A DNA stretch of 64,000 nt from Streptomyces sp. NBC_00259 (GCF_036181745.1 NZ_CP108080.1:1550001-1614000); one strand, 5' to 3'. Shown: positions 1 to 8,944, counted from the stretch's first letter. Numbers and translations: made by a program. Notes: generated from the letters alone by a model not told the origin.

Positions 1-402
1 GCCCGGCCGCAGCAGGGACACCCAGTGGCCGAGCGCCGACTCGGCGTCGGGCAGGGCCCAGACGACATGCCGCACGAGCACGACGTCGAACCGCCGCTCC
101 CCCACCGGTGGCCGGTCCGCCGGGCCGACCAGCACCTCGGCGCCGGTGCCGGCGAGCTTGCGGCGCGCCGCCGCGGCCATGCGCGGCGAGAGGTCCACCG
201 CGGTGACACGGTGGCCCTGCTCGGCGGCGACGAGGGAGAGGCTGCCCGTGCCGCAGCCGAGATCGAGCACATCGGACGGCTCGTGCGGCAGCCAGCGCGC
301 CATGCGCGTCGCCCAGGCACCGCGCACCACGGGGTCGCGCAGTCCGTGGTCGGGCTCCTCGTCGAAGGTGTCGGCGGCCGCGTCCCAGTCGATCGTCGTC
401 AT
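1..402 (-). CDS. Class I SAM-dependent methyltransferase (C-terminus cut by window edge)
   Basis: The reverse-strand frame opens with MTTIDWDAAADTFDEEPDHG and carries the SAM-binding motif I VLDLGCGTGSLS at about residues 45-56, followed by the acidic end of strand beta-2 (VTAVDLSPRM). This is the standard start of a Rossmann-fold methyltransferase of the Methyltransf_11/25 type. Only the first 134 codons are inside the window, so the substrate-binding half is unseen and the substrate cannot be named. The ATG at 402 is the first start after an upstream stretch of tandem repeats. It lies on the same strand as, and downstream of, the GNAT gene, separated by about 125 bp. Confidence 0.85.
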   Translation of the reverse strand, partial: MTTIDWDAAADTFDEEPDHGLRDPVVRGAWATRMARWLPHEPSDVLDLGCGTGSLSLVAAEQGHRVTAVDLSPRMAAAARRKLAGTGAEVLVGPADRPPVGERRFDVVLVRHVVWALPDAESALGHWVSLLRPG

Positions 403-453
403 GCGTCCGATCGTCGCAGCCGCCACTGACAACGGGCCGGCCCGCGCGGGTCG

Positions 454-557
454 GTGCAACGACTCACGACAGCAGGGAGGTTCAACGACTCGCGGCAGCG
501 GGTCGGTTCAGCGGCTTGCGGCAGCGGGTCAGCCCAGCGGCTTGCGGTAGTGGATGC
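454..557. repeat. Four imperfect 26-bp tandem units, the last inside the GNAT gene end
   Basis: Units lie at 454-479, 480-505, 506-531 and 532-557. They share the core CGGCTTGCGGCAGCGGGT with decay towards low coordinates. The unit at 532-557 is the coding sequence for the last residues of the acetyltransferase (HYRKPLG, read on the minus strand). The other three lie after its stop codon, so they look like successive duplications of the 3' end of that gene. They fill most of the gap before the methyltransferase. Confidence 0.7.
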
Positions 558-975
558 GGTCGTACCGGCCCTCCATGCGGCGTTCGACGACCTCATAGCC
601 GTACCGCTCGTACATCTTCCGGTTCTCCCACATCATGGCGTTCGTGAGCAGCCGCACCTCGGGCACTCCGAGCCGGCGCGCGTGCTCCTCGACGAAGGCC
701 GGCAGCCGGCGGCCGAGTCCCGTGCCCTGGGCGTCGGCGTCGACGGCGATCGAGTCCAGGTAGAGGTGGTCGGCCGCGGGGATCAGCACCAGGACGCCGG
801 TCAGCGGGTCGCCCGTCACGTACACCCGGCCCGCCTCCACGTTCGCCGCGTGGTCCGCCTGCATCGGGGCCGGTACGAGTCCGATCCGTTCGATGTAGTG
901 GTGGTAGGCCGCGTCGGTCACGGCTTTCACACGGGAGATGTCGTCCTCGGCGGCGAGCCGGATGTCGTCGGTCAT
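529..975 (-). CDS. GNAT family N-acetyltransferase
   Basis: A 148-residue protein with the GNAT fold signature: [21 protein letters not shown] (about residues 70-90) holds the acetyl-CoA-binding Q/GxxGxG/A loop. It is followed by [20 protein letters not shown], where the N..MYERYGY segment is the usual GNAT motif B with its conserved Tyr. The substrate is unknown. The ATG at 975 overlaps the tctA stop by 4 bases (ATGA), so it is probably the last gene of the tctCBA operon and translationally coupled. The reading frame continues upstream inside tctA, but the ATG start and the family length fix the start here. Confidence 0.85.
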   Translation of the reverse strand: MTDDIRLAAEDDISRVKAVTDAAYHHYIERIGLVPAPMQADHAANVEAGRVYVTGDPLTGVLVLIPAADHLYLDSIAVDADAQGTGLGRRLPAFVEEHARRLGVPEVRLLTNAMMWENRKMYERYGYEVVERRMEGRYDRIHYRKPLG

Positions 976-2468
976 CCCCTCACCGTACGACCGCGCGCAA
1001 CCAGTTTCTTCAGCCATGGCCAGGCCAGCAGCACCACGATCACGGCGTACACCGTCACCGAGAACGGGGTGTCGACCAGCCCGGTGACACTGCCGTCGCT
1101 GATCTGCAGGGCGCGCCGCAACTGCTGCTCCGCGGCCGGGCCGAGGATGACACCGATCACCGCGGGCAGCACCGGCAGCCCGTAGCGCCGCATACCGAAC
1201 CCGATCAGTCCGATGACCAGCAGGATCACCAGGTCGAGCGCCTCTCCGCCGACCGCGTACGCGCCGACCGCCGCGAAGAACAGGATCCCCGCGTAGAGGT
1301 ACGGCCGGGGGATCCGCAGCAGCTTCGCCCACAGCGGTGCGAGCGGCAGGTTGAGCGCGAGCAGCAGGACCATGCCGACGAAGAGCGAGGCGATCAGGCC
1401 CCAGACCAGGTCGGGTTCGCGTTCGAAGAGCAGCGGTCCCGGCTGGATGCCGTACTGCTGGAAGGCGGCGAGCATGACGGCCGCGACGGCCGTGGTCGGC
1501 AGGCCGAGGGTCAGCATCGACACGAGCGTGCCGGCCGCCGAGGCGGACGCCGCGGACTCCGGTCCCGCCACGCCCTCGATGGCGCCCTTGCCGAACTCCT
1601 CCTTGTGCCGGGAGAGCCGCTTCTCGGTGACGTAGCTCAGGAACGTCGGGATCTCCGCGCCGCCGGCCGGTACGGCGCCGAACGGGAAACCGATGACCGG
1701 TCCGCGCAGCCATGACTTCCAGGTGCGTTTCACATCGGACTTGGCGAGCCAGGGCCGGCCGACGGGTATCGGCTCTTCGGACGTACGCCGCAGATGGGCC
1801 GCGACCCACAGCGCCTCGCCGATCGCGAAGAGCCCGACCGCGACGATGACGACGTCGATGCCGTCCGCGAGCTGGAGCGAGCCGAAGGTGAGCCGCTGCT
1901 GTCCGGTCATCTGGTCCAGGCCGACGAGCCCGAGGGTGAGACCGATGAGCAGCGAGGCCAGCCCCCGGATGCGGGACGAGCCGAGGACGGAGGTGACGGC
2001 GATGAAGGCCAGCACCATGATCGCGAAGTAGTCGGGTGCGCCGATGTCGACGGCGAGTGCGGCGACGGTCGGGGCGAGTGCGACGAGCAGGATCGTGCCG
2101 ATCATGCCGCCCGCGAAGTGGCCGACGGCGGCCGCCGCGAGCGCCTGCGCGCCACGGCCCGCCTTCGCCATGGGATTGCCTTCCATGGCGGCGACCACGG
2201 CCGCGCTCTCACCGGGCGTGTTGAGCAGGATGGACGTGGTCGAGCCGCCGAACATCGCGCCGTAGTAGATGCCCGCGAACATGATGAAGGCGCCGGTCGG
2301 TTCGAGCCCGTACGTGACGGGGAGCAGCAGTGCCACCGCCATGGCCGGGCCGATTCCCGGCAGCACGCCGATCGCCGTGCCGAGCAGCACTCCGAGCGCC
2401 GCCCAGAACAGGTTGACCGGGGTCAGCGCCGTCCCGAAGCCGTCGAGGAGGGAGTTGAGCGAGTCCAT
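972..2468 (-). CDS. tctA: Tripartite tricarboxylate transporter, large membrane subunit TctA
   Basis: A 498-residue, strongly hydrophobic protein with the family signature [20 protein letters not shown] near the N-terminus and the conserved [20 protein letters not shown] segment (about residues 67-86) thought to line the transport path. Roughly 10-12 membrane segments are visible. In the TTT family the TctA and TctB membrane subunits import carboxylates delivered by the periplasmic-type binding protein TctC, driven by an ion gradient. It lies 3 bp after tctB and overlaps the downstream acetyltransferase start. Length and composition are normal for the family. The substrate could be citrate or another di/tricarboxylate. 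Confidence 0.95.
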   Translation of the reverse strand: MDSLNSLLDGFGTALTPVNLFWAALGVLLGTAIGVLPGIGPAMAVALLLPVTYGLEPTGAFIMFAGIYYGAMFGGSTTSILLNTPGESAAVVAAMEGNPMAKAGRGAQALAAAAVGHFAGGMIGTILLVALAPTVAALAVDIGAPDYFAIMVLAFIAVTSVLGSSRIRGLASLLIGLTLGLVGLDQMTGQQRLTFGSLQLADGIDVVIVAVGLFAIGEALWVAAHLRRTSEEPIPVGRPWLAKSDVKRTWKSWLRGPVIGFPFGAVPAGGAEIPTFLSYVTEKRLSRHKEEFGKGAIEGVAGPESAASASAAGTLVSMLTLGLPTTAVAAVMLAAFQQYGIQPGPLLFEREPDLVWGLIASLFVGMVLLLALNLPLAPLWAKLLRIPRPYLYAGILFFAAVGAYAVGGEALDLVILLVIGLIGFGMRRYGLPVLPAVIGVILGPAAEQQLRRALQISDGSVTGLVDTPFSVTVYAVIVVLLAWPWLKKLVARGRTVRG

Positions 2469-2471
2469 CGG

Positions 2472-3047
2472 CTAGAGCACCCCCATCAGCGGGCCACCGG
2501 GCAGCGGCACCCCGAGCAGGTTGTTGAAGACATAGAAGGTGACGAGGGAGAGGACGGCCGCGATCAGCGGATCGCGGTGGTGGTGGCGGCTGCCCAGCGC
2601 GTACGCCGAGCCCCAGAAGAGCAGTGCCCCGGAGACGGGGAAGCCGAGCGGGCCGATGAGGACGGCGTTCGCGAGGAAGACTCCGGCGAGCAGCAGCACG
2701 GTGCGCCGGTCGCCGGGCTCGGAGAGGTCGATGTCCTCGCCGCTCTCGGATTCGCCGCGGCCGCCGCGCAGCACGTCGACGGCGAGGAGTGCGGCGACGA
2801 GGAGCAGCCCGGTGCCGACGACGACGGGGACGGTCCTCGGGCCGACGGGGCCGCGCTGGGCGACGTCGACGTGCATCGTCAGCGCGTCGCTCAGGACGAG
2901 CACGCCGATGACGAAGAGGAGCACGCTCACGCCGAGTTCGGAGTGCTCGCGCAGCCAGGACGTGCGTGCGGATCCGCCCGCGCTCGACTCTGTCTGCGCT
3001 TCCGTTTCCGTTCCCGCTCCTGTTCCCGCTCCCGCTTCCGTGCTCAC
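2472..3047 (-). CDS. tctB: Tripartite tricarboxylate transporter, small membrane subunit TctB
   Basis: A 191-residue protein with four predicted membrane segments (LGVSVLLFVIGVLVLSDAL; VPVVVGTGLLLVAALLAVDV; VLLLAGVFLANAVLIGPLGF; a C-terminal segment around VLSLVTFYVFNNLLGVPLP), which is the TctB pattern. The N-terminal 30 residues are a Ser/Thr/Gly/Glu-rich tail (GAGTGAGTETEAQTESSAG), longer than usual. The GTG start overlaps the tctC stop and the stop lies 3 bp before tctA, so the three subunits are one translationally coupled unit. Confidence 0.9.
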   Translation of the reverse strand: MSTEAGAGTGAGTETEAQTESSAGGSARTSWLREHSELGVSVLLFVIGVLVLSDALTMHVDVAQRGPVGPRTVPVVVGTGLLLVAALLAVDVLRGGRGESESGEDIDLSEPGDRRTVLLLAGVFLANAVLIGPLGFPVSGALLFWGSAYALGSRHHHRDPLIAAVLSLVTFYVFNNLLGVPLPGGPLMGVL

Positions 3048-4027
3048 AGCCCCAGCTCCTTCAGTACGGAGTCGACGCGGGTGTCCTGCGCGTCCAGGAA
3101 CTCGCCGAACTCGTCACCGGTCAGGAAGGCGTCGTCCCAGCCGTTCTTGCGCATCGAGTCCTGCCACTGCTCGGAGTCGTGGAGCTTGCGGACGAGGCCG
3201 ACGAGCTTGTCGCGTTCGGCGTCGGAAAGCCCGGGCGGGGCGACGACGCCGCGCCAGTTGGTGAAGTCGGTGTCGAGCCCGGCCTCACGCAGGGTGGGCG
3301 CGTCCAGGCCCGGCACCCGCTCGGGGCCGGTCACGGCGAGCAGCCGCAGCTCTCCGGACTTGATCTGGTCGAGGTACTCGCCGACGCCCGAGACGCCGAA
3401 GGCGATCTTGTTGCCGAGGATGGAGGCGAGCAGCTCGCCGCCGCCGTCGAAGGGGACGTAGTTGACGGACTTGGGCGCGATGCCCGCGGCCTGCGCCATC
3501 AGCATGGGGGCGAGATGGTCGGGGCCGCCGGGTGAGGAACCGCCGCCGACGGGCAGCTTGCCCGGATTCTTCCGCCAGGCGTCCACGAGCTGCTGGATGG
3601 TCCGGTACGGGGAGTCCTTGGCGACCACCACGATGTCCTGCTCCTCGGTGAGCCGGGCGATCGGGGTGGTGTCGGCGAGCGTCTTCGGCGACTTGTTGGT
3701 GTGGACGGCGCCGACGACTCCGAGGCCCATCGACATGGCGAGCTTTCCGTTGCCGTGCTCGCCGACGAGCCGGGTCAGTCCGACGGTGCCGCCCGCGCCG
3801 GGCAGGTTGAACACCTCGATGTTGTGGGTGAGCCCGGCCTCCTCGGCGTTCTTGGCCGCCGTACGGGCGGTGATGTCGTAACCGCCGCCGGGCGAGTTGG
3901 GGACCATGATGCGCAGGCCGGGGATCTGGGTGCCGGTGTCGGCGCCGCTGCCCGTGGTGAGCAGCGGAGGCCCCACGAGCACCAGCAGCGCCGCCCCGAG
4001 CAGGGCGAGGGGGGTGCGCAATCGCAC
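3044..4027 (-). CDS. tctC: Tripartite tricarboxylate transporter substrate-binding protein TctC
   Basis: An extracytoplasmic solute-binding protein of the Bug/TctC family: signal segment LALLGAALLVLVGPPLLTTGS, then IMVPNSPGGGYDITART (the PGGGxD loop that contacts the carboxylate), FNLPGAGGTVG, and the GGGSSPGGPDHL loop. I place the start at the GTG at 4027, which has an AAAGG ribosome site about 8 bases upstream and gives a compact signal peptide. An in-frame ATG at 4075 would add 16 residues. No lipobox Cys is visible, so the anchor is unclear. It heads the tctCBA operon and is divergent from the response regulator at 4158. Confidence 0.93.
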   Translation of the reverse strand: MRLRTPLALLGAALLVLVGPPLLTTGSGADTGTQIPGLRIMVPNSPGGGYDITARTAAKNAEEAGLTHNIEVFNLPGAGGTVGLTRLVGEHGNGKLAMSMGLGVVGAVHTNKSPKTLADTTPIARLTEEQDIVVVAKDSPYRTIQQLVDAWRKNPGKLPVGGGSSPGGPDHLAPMLMAQAAGIAPKSVNYVPFDGGGELLASILGNKIAFGVSGVGEYLDQIKSGELRLLAVTGPERVPGLDAPTLREAGLDTDFTNWRGVVAPPGLSDAERDKLVGLVRKLHDSEQWQDSMRKNGWDDAFLTGDEFGEFLDAQDTRVDSVLKELGL

Positions 4028-4157
4028 GTGAGCCGCCTTTCGGTCCGGTGAGGGGAGTGGTGAAGTGGCCCACATGTTGCCCGCGCGTTAAGAAGCTGTC
4101 GCTCTTCCGGAATCAACGGACGTTGTGGTCGTTGTGGTCGGCGCCTAGCGTGTCGGC

Positions 4158-4844
4158 GTGACGACGGTGCTGGTGGTGGACGACGACTTCATGGTCGCGA
4201 AGCTGCACTGCCGCTATGTGTCCGCGGTGCCCGGTTTCACGGTTGCCGGGGTGGCGCACAGCGGCGCCGACGCGCTGCGCGCGGCCGACCGGATCCGGCC
4301 CGACCTGGTCCTGCTGGACATCTATCTGCCCGATATGGACGGCATCGGCGTACTGCGCGAACTGCGTGCGGCGGAGGCGCGGGACACGGACCGGCAGCCG
4401 GCCGACGTCCTGTTCATCACCGCTGCCCGGGACGCGGGCACGGTCCGCGCGGCCCTGCGCGCCGGCGCCCTGCACTATCTGATCAAGCCGTTCAGCCATG
4501 CCGCGCTCCAGGAGCAGCTGCGCCACGTGGCCTCGCTCCGGACCCGCCTCGCGTCGCTCGACGAGGCCCGTCAGGAGGACGTCGACCAGATCTTCGGCAC
4601 CCGGCCGCCCGGCTCCCGCGAACTCCCCAAGGGCCTCGCCGCCCATACGGCGGACCTGGTCGACCGCGTTCTGCGCGCCCACCCGGAGGGCCTGTCGGCC
4701 TCGGAATGCGCCGAGGCCGGCTCCCTCTCCCGCGTCAGCGCCCGCCGTTACCTGGAGTACTTCGCGGAAACGGGGCGCGCGGAGGTGACGCTGCGGTACG
4801 GGGGTACCGGGCGCCCCGAGCGGCGCTACCGGCGGCTCGGCTGA
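4158..4844 (+). CDS. CitB/DcuR-type two-component response regulator
   Basis: A 228-residue protein. The receiver domain (residues 1-125) has the acidic pocket VVDDD (8-10), phospho-acceptor Asp54 in LVLLDIYLPDMDG, Thr88 and Lys110 (LIKPF). The C-terminal half is the winged-helix type DNA-binding region of the DcuR/CitB/DpiA family (GLSASECAEAGSLSRVSARR followed by a YLEYFAETGRAEV wing). These regulators control carboxylate uptake, and the divergent tctCBA operon 130 bp away is the obvious target. The start is GTG. A CitA/DpiB-type sensor kinase is normally the neighbouring gene, but none is present here. Confidence 0.92.
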   Translation: MTTVLVVDDDFMVAKLHCRYVSAVPGFTVAGVAHSGADALRAADRIRPDLVLLDIYLPDMDGIGVLRELRAAEARDTDRQPADVLFITAARDAGTVRAALRAGALHYLIKPFSHAALQEQLRHVASLRTRLASLDEARQEDVDQIFGTRPPGSRELPKGLAAHTADLVDRVLRAHPEGLSASECAEAGSLSRVSARRYLEYFAETGRAEVTLRYGGTGRPERRYRRLG

Positions 4845-5057
4845 GGCTCCCTCCCGCGTTTCTCACTGGTCAACCGTTAGTTGAGACTCGTATCATCTGC
4901 CGATCGAGGTGGGGATTCCGCTTCGCAGCATCGGCCGAGGTCGGGGGGCCTGTCGAGGCGTGCTGCCCAGAAGCATGGTGCCCCCACCGTCACCAATGAC
5001 GATTCCGGCGGGCGTTCGTGCTCCGCCGGTTCGACAACCCGAGGGGTGGGTTACCGA

Positions 5058-6827
5058 GTGCAGATTCGCTTGCGTGGTGGCCGGCACAGGCGCCGTATGA
5101 AGCTGGCGCTTCCGGCCGTGGCCGCAGTCATGGCGCTCACAGGGGCGGGGATCGCGTTCAGCGGATCCGATACGGCGGAGGCGGGTGAAGGACTCACGCT
5201 CGGCGTCGAGTCGCAGAAGCCCGCGCAGCCGTCACAGGCCGAACTGCGAAAGCGCGTCGGCCAGGCGATGGAGGCCGTCGCGGACGGCGGGGCCGGGAAC
5301 GGGGCCGGCGCAAGGGCCGGCGGCGCGCCGGCCGCGCGCATCATCGGTGGTTCGGAGACCACCATCTCGGCTGCCCCGTGGATGGCGCAGCTGCACTACT
5401 ACGACGAGGCCAGCGACACCGGCTTCCTGTGCGGCGGCGTGGTCATCGCCCCGACGAAGGTCGCGACCGCGGCCCAGTGCGTCAAGGGCGCCAAGTGGTA
5501 CGCGGGCGGCACCGTCGTCGTCGGTACCGACCAGACGCCCACCCAGAACACCGACGGGACGTGGAACTGGCACAACGGCACGCTGCTGGGCGCGTACCGG
5601 CAGTGGAACCACCCCGGCTTCAGCTGGTCGGCCGGCCTGGACAACGACGTGGCCGTCCTCACGCTGACATCGCCGGTCCCGGCCGGCGTGAAGCCGCTGC
5701 CGCTCGCGCAGCCCACCGACTCCGCGCTGTACGAGGCGGGCCTGGACGGCAAGGTGTACGGCTGGGGCAAGACCACCTCGGGTCCGGGCGGGCGCGCGCA
5801 GACGCTGAAGGTGGCCGACGCGGACGTCGTCGCAGACACCTCGTGCGCGGCCGCGTACCCCGGGGGCTTCGTCAAGGGCCACATGCTCTGCGCCGGGGCC
5901 GCGCCGACGGGTGACGACGGCACCAGCGAGACGACGTGCGCCGGTGACTCGGGCGGCCCGCTGGTGGTCGGCGGCAGGCTGGCCGGCATCGTCTCCGGGG
6001 AGAACTGCGCGACCGCGGGCAAGTACGGTCTGTACGCGAAGGTCTCCACGTACTCGGCACCGATCCAGGCCCGTGTCGACGACGCCAACTGGAACTACGA
6101 CCACACGGCCGACCTGCTGGCGCGGCGCGCCTCGGACGGGACGCTCTTCGGCTGGACCTCGAAGGTCACCTCGCTGAGCCGTACGTTCAACCACGGCTAC
6201 TTCGGCGGCTACAACCTGCTCGTCCAGGGCGACCTCGACCGCGACGACTGGGAGGACCTGCTGGTCCGCGCGAGCAACGGCTCCGTGTACTGGGAGCACT
6301 TCTCGGTGGTGTCCGGCACGTGGGAGAGCAAGCTCGTCTCCACGGGCTGGGGCGCGCAGAAGCAGATCCTGATCCCCGGCGACGTCACGGGCGACGAACT
6401 CACCGACGTCATCACGGTCGACCCGTCCGGCACCATGCGCGTCTACCCGGGCAAGGGCAACGGCGCCCTCGCGGCGCCGGTCGTCACCGGCACCGCCTGG
6501 GAGTCGTTCACCATGATCCGCGGCCACGGTGACTTCACCAACGACGGCAAGGCCGACATCTTCGCCCGCGCCAAGGACGGCAAGACGTACCTCTACAAGG
6601 GCACGGGTGTCGCCACCCGTCCGTGGTCGGCGCCCGTGCTGGTCGGCGCCTTCCAGTCGATGAACGCCATCGTCACCACCGGCGACGTGAACAGCGACGG
6701 CCACGCCGACGTCCTCACCCGCGACACCACGGGCAAGCTCTGGCTCTACCCGGCCAAGGGCAACGGCGGCTTCAACCCGCGCGTCGCGTTCGGCACGGGC
6801 TGGCAGGCGTACAACCTGTTCGGCTGA
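5058..6827 (+). CDS. Secreted trypsin-like protein with FG-GAP repeats; catalytic His replaced by Gln
   Basis: From a GTG at 5058 (GAGGGG ribosome site) the product is 589 residues. It has an Arg-rich n-region and a signal peptide (LALPAVAAVMALTGAGIAFS), then a propeptide ending in AARIIGGSE (mature start about residue 95). The S1 trypsin domain has the oxyanion/Ser motif CAGDSGGPLV (Ser298) and Asp197 in LDNDVAVL. The canonical TAAHC reads TAAQC, with Gln140 from codon CAG. The C-terminal third is a beta-propeller of FG-GAP/VCBS-like repeats (GDLDRDDWEDLLVR, GDVTGDELTDVITV, GDFTNDGKADIFAR, GDVNSDGHADVLTR), typical of secreted ligand-binding domains. An ATG at 5097 is an alternative start. 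It is probably secreted, and catalysis is doubtful. Confidence 0.9.
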   Translation: MQIRLRGGRHRRRMKLALPAVAAVMALTGAGIAFSGSDTAEAGEGLTLGVESQKPAQPSQAELRKRVGQAMEAVADGGAGNGAGARAGGAPAARIIGGSETTISAAPWMAQLHYYDEASDTGFLCGGVVIAPTKVATAAQCVKGAKWYAGGTVVVGTDQTPTQNTDGTWNWHNGTLLGAYRQWNHPGFSWSAGLDNDVAVLTLTSPVPAGVKPLPLAQPTDSALYEAGLDGKVYGWGKTTSGPGGRAQTLKVADADVVADTSCAAAYPGGFVKGHMLCAGAAPTGDDGTSETTCAGDSGGPLVVGGRLAGIVSGENCATAGKYGLYAKVSTYSAPIQARVDDANWNYDHTADLLARRASDGTLFGWTSKVTSLSRTFNHGYFGGYNLLVQGDLDRDDWEDLLVRASNGSVYWEHFSVVSGTWESKLVSTGWGAQKQILIPGDVTGDELTDVITVDPSGTMRVYPGKGNGALAAPVVTGTAWESFTMIRGHGDFTNDGKADIFARAKDGKTYLYKGTGVATRPWSAPVLVGAFQSMNAIVTTGDVNSDGHADVLTRDTTGKLWLYPAKGNGGFNPRVAFGTGWQAYNLFG

Positions 6828-6850
6828 TCCCACGGCACACGCCGAAGGGA

Positions 6851-6877
6851 CGGGGCCCGGGCACTGCCCGGGCCCCG
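6851..6877 (+). terminator. Hairpin after the trypsin-like gene
   Basis: CGGGGCCCGGGCA and TGCCCGGGCCCCG form a perfect 13-bp inverted repeat 24 bp after the stop. There is no T-run, as is common for streptomycete terminators. Confidence 0.7.
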
Positions 6878-6943
6878 CCCCCGCGTCAGCGCGGCCTGCG
6901 CACTGTTCCCGGACGTCGAACGAACCGAAGACGAGGACGGCTC

Positions 6944-8128
6944 ATGACATACCGGCGCGCGGCGATACCGGCACTGGCCGGAGGTCTGCTGCTCACGGCG
7001 CTCCTGTGGTGGGCGGGATCGAGTACGAACGCACTGCACCTGCCGGGCACCACCGGCGTGATCGGCGGCCGGGCCACCGCCGAGCTCACGACCTGGCTCG
7101 TCCCCTGGTCGTACGACCCGCCGGCCGCGCTCCGGATCGGCGCCGGGACGTCCGCCGGGATCGGGGAATCGGCCGAGGCCGACAGCAGCCGCTACCTCGC
7201 GCTGTACGCCACCGCGATGCAGATCCGGTTCGGCGCGGTCTTCGCCTTCTTCGTACCCGGGGCGCTGCTCCTCGTTCGCAGACTGCCGCCGGTGCACGGC
7301 CGGATGCCGGCCGCGTTGCTCGCGCTGTGGGCCTGGGGCATGGTGGCCGGGACGCTGGCGGTGACCGTCTCCACGCCGTGGCTGATCGCCTCGCACGGGC
7401 GCGGCAGCTACCGTTTCCTGCCCCAGCTGGCGGGCATGATCTCCAGTGGGCGGCAGGTCCTGGTGGCGACCGCGCTGGTCGCGGCGACAGTGACGGTGCT
7501 CGCTGCGCGGGTCACCGCCAAGGGTGCCGGTCCGCTTCTGCAGGCGGTCGTCCCGGCGCGGGCCGCCCGGTTGGCCGCCACCGCGGGGACCGCGGTGATC
7601 GCCCTGTCCCTGGTGGTCCTCTCGTACCATCCGGTCGCGGCGGCCATCCAGACGGTCTCTCCGGACGGCGGGTTCTTCGCCGAACCGGGCGAATTCCTGC
7701 GCGTGTGGCTGCTGCTCGGGGCCTGGGCGGTCCCCGAGGGCGGGCCGATCGGCAGCTGGCTCCTGTATCGCGCCGCCGACGTACTGCTGCTCGCCGTGGT
7801 GTGGTGGGTACTGCGACGGCTGCCCGGGCTGCTCACCCGGGTCACCGTTCCGGCGATGGCGGTCGGCGCGGTCTGCGCGACCGTCCTCGGGCTGCTGGCG
7901 AGCCAGCTGCTGCGGTTGGCGACGGACGGGTCAGGCCTGCGCTGGGGGCTGCTGCACCTCTCCGGCGTCCTCGGTAGCGGCGTCCCGGCCGCCCTGACCT
8001 GGGGCCTGGTGGCGGGAGTCGCGGCGGCTGTGACGCTGCGGGTGACCGTGGGACGTGCGGAGTCCGCCGACGCCACGGCCGCCGTCAAGGGCACCGCCCG
8101 GCCTTGGAACAGGCCAGGACGAGCCTGA
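6944..8128 (+). CDS. Multi-pass integral membrane protein of unknown function
   Basis: A 394-residue protein starting at ATG 6944 (GAGGACG ribosome site). At least nine hydrophobic segments can be counted, for example ALAGGLLLTALLWWAGSS, FGAVFAFFVPGALLLV, AALLALWAWGMVAGTLAVTV, ATAGTAVIALSLVVLSY, ADVLLLAVVWWVL and MAVGAVCATVLGLLASQLL. There is no motif I can assign to a transporter or enzyme family. Between the second and third segments lies an extracellular-type loop. It follows the protease hairpin by about 65 bp, so it is probably a separate transcription unit. I do not recognise the family. Confidence 0.75.
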   Translation: MTYRRAAIPALAGGLLLTALLWWAGSSTNALHLPGTTGVIGGRATAELTTWLVPWSYDPPAALRIGAGTSAGIGESAEADSSRYLALYATAMQIRFGAVFAFFVPGALLLVRRLPPVHGRMPAALLALWAWGMVAGTLAVTVSTPWLIASHGRGSYRFLPQLAGMISSGRQVLVATALVAATVTVLAARVTAKGAGPLLQAVVPARAARLAATAGTAVIALSLVVLSYHPVAAAIQTVSPDGGFFAEPGEFLRVWLLLGAWAVPEGGPIGSWLLYRAADVLLLAVVWWVLRRLPGLLTRVTVPAMAVGAVCATVLGLLASQLLRLATDGSGLRWGLLHLSGVLGSGVPAALTWGLVAGVAAAVTLRVTVGRAESADATAAVKGTARPWNRPGRA

Positions 8129-8205
8129 CCGCCCGCGCTCGTTGCTCGGCCGGGGCCTCAACCTTTCGACGTTCCTGGGGAGTTCACCTCCTCAGGGGGG
8201 CCATC

Positions 8206-8301
8206 GTGCGTCACCGCATCCTCTCGGCCGTCGCCGCACTCGTCGCCGCCACAGCGTGCGCCGTCCCGGCCGAGAGGCAGCTGTCCTCCGGCCCCTTCTA
8301 G
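8206..8301 (+). CDS. Possible 31-residue secreted peptide or truncated signal-peptide remnant
   Basis: GTG at 8206 is preceded by CAGGGGGG and opens a short frame: VRHRILSAVAALVAATACAV then PAERQLSSGPF and a TAG stop. It has a basic n-region, a hydrophobic core and a weak lipobox-like ATAC. It could be a tiny lipopeptide, or the 5' remnant of an exported protein whose body was lost at the edge of the accessory patch that follows. Coding is not proven. Confidence 0.3.
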   Translation: MRHRILSAVAALVAATACAVPAERQLSSGPF

Positions 8302-8335
8302 GCACCTCTCGTCCCCGAGGTCCACGACCCTTGCC

Positions 8336-8944
8336 ATGCCTGATGACGGCAGCGCAGAAGGGCAAGGTGACACCAGCGACCTGTCAGTGGTGGCTGCGAT
8401 GCTGCAAGGCATGGTCCCGTGGAATCTGATCGCCCTCGACAGCGCCCTGCGCGCCAGTTGGGCCGCTGACACCTGCTCCCCGGACGACCTCATTCGCGCC
8501 GGCTGGCAGCCGGGCAACCCGGCCTGGGGCCACTGCGACATCACGGCCTTGGTCGTCAACGACATCTTCGGCGGCGACCTCATGGTCGGCGAGGTCCATC
8601 TCAACGGGGAACAGCACGGCTTTCACTGGTGGAATCGGCTGCCCAGCGGCATCGAACTCGACCTGACGCGCGAGCAGTTCCAGCATGGCCAGACCATCAC
8701 CGCAGCTCGTTCCGTCACACGTCCGCCGGGGCCTCTGCCTCGTCGCCGGGAGGAGTACCTCCTCCTGCGTGAACGCGTCGCCAAGCGCCTCGGGCCAATG
8801 GACCCGCAGGCCACATGGGTCGAAGGAGCCCACAGTAAAGCCGCCGCCATCTTGGGCGTGGGTGTTGCCTACCGCGCTAAGGCTGCTCATCGGACGACTG
8901 CGGGGCGGCCCGTGCCCGAAACTCCTCCAAGCACTGACGGCTGA
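8336..8944 (+). CDS. YunG-like protein
   Basis: A 202-residue soluble protein. The diagnostic block is NPAWGHCDITALVVNDIFGG (Cys67) followed by GEVHLNGEQHGFHWWNRLPS (His97) and GIELDLTREQF (Asp109). This pattern fits the small YunG family, whose biochemical role is not established. The Cys-His-Asp order looks like a papain/transglutaminase-type triad, but that is my inference. The last 68 bp overlap, tail to tail, the end of the NB-ARC gene at 8877. The region is visibly less GC-rich than its surroundings. Confidence 0.7.
   Translation: MPDDGSAEGQGDTSDLSVVAAMLQGMVPWNLIALDSALRASWAADTCSPDDLIRAGWQPGNPAWGHCDITALVVNDIFGGDLMVGEVHLNGEQHGFHWWNRLPSGIELDLTREQFQHGQTITAARSVTRPPGPLPRRREEYLLLRERVAKRLGPMDPQATWVEGAHSKAAAILGVGVAYRAKAAHRTTAGRPVPETPPSTDG

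Noticed and set aside
2036..3535. Long plus-strand frames opposite tctA, tctB and tctC
   Set aside because: Arg/Ser/Pro-rich antisense shadows produced by high third-position GC, with no domain or start signal.
4845..5057. Possible riboswitch upstream of the trypsin-like gene
   Set aside because: The GC-rich leader has some pairing but I could not match it to a c-di-AMP, cobalamin or other known riboswitch consensus.
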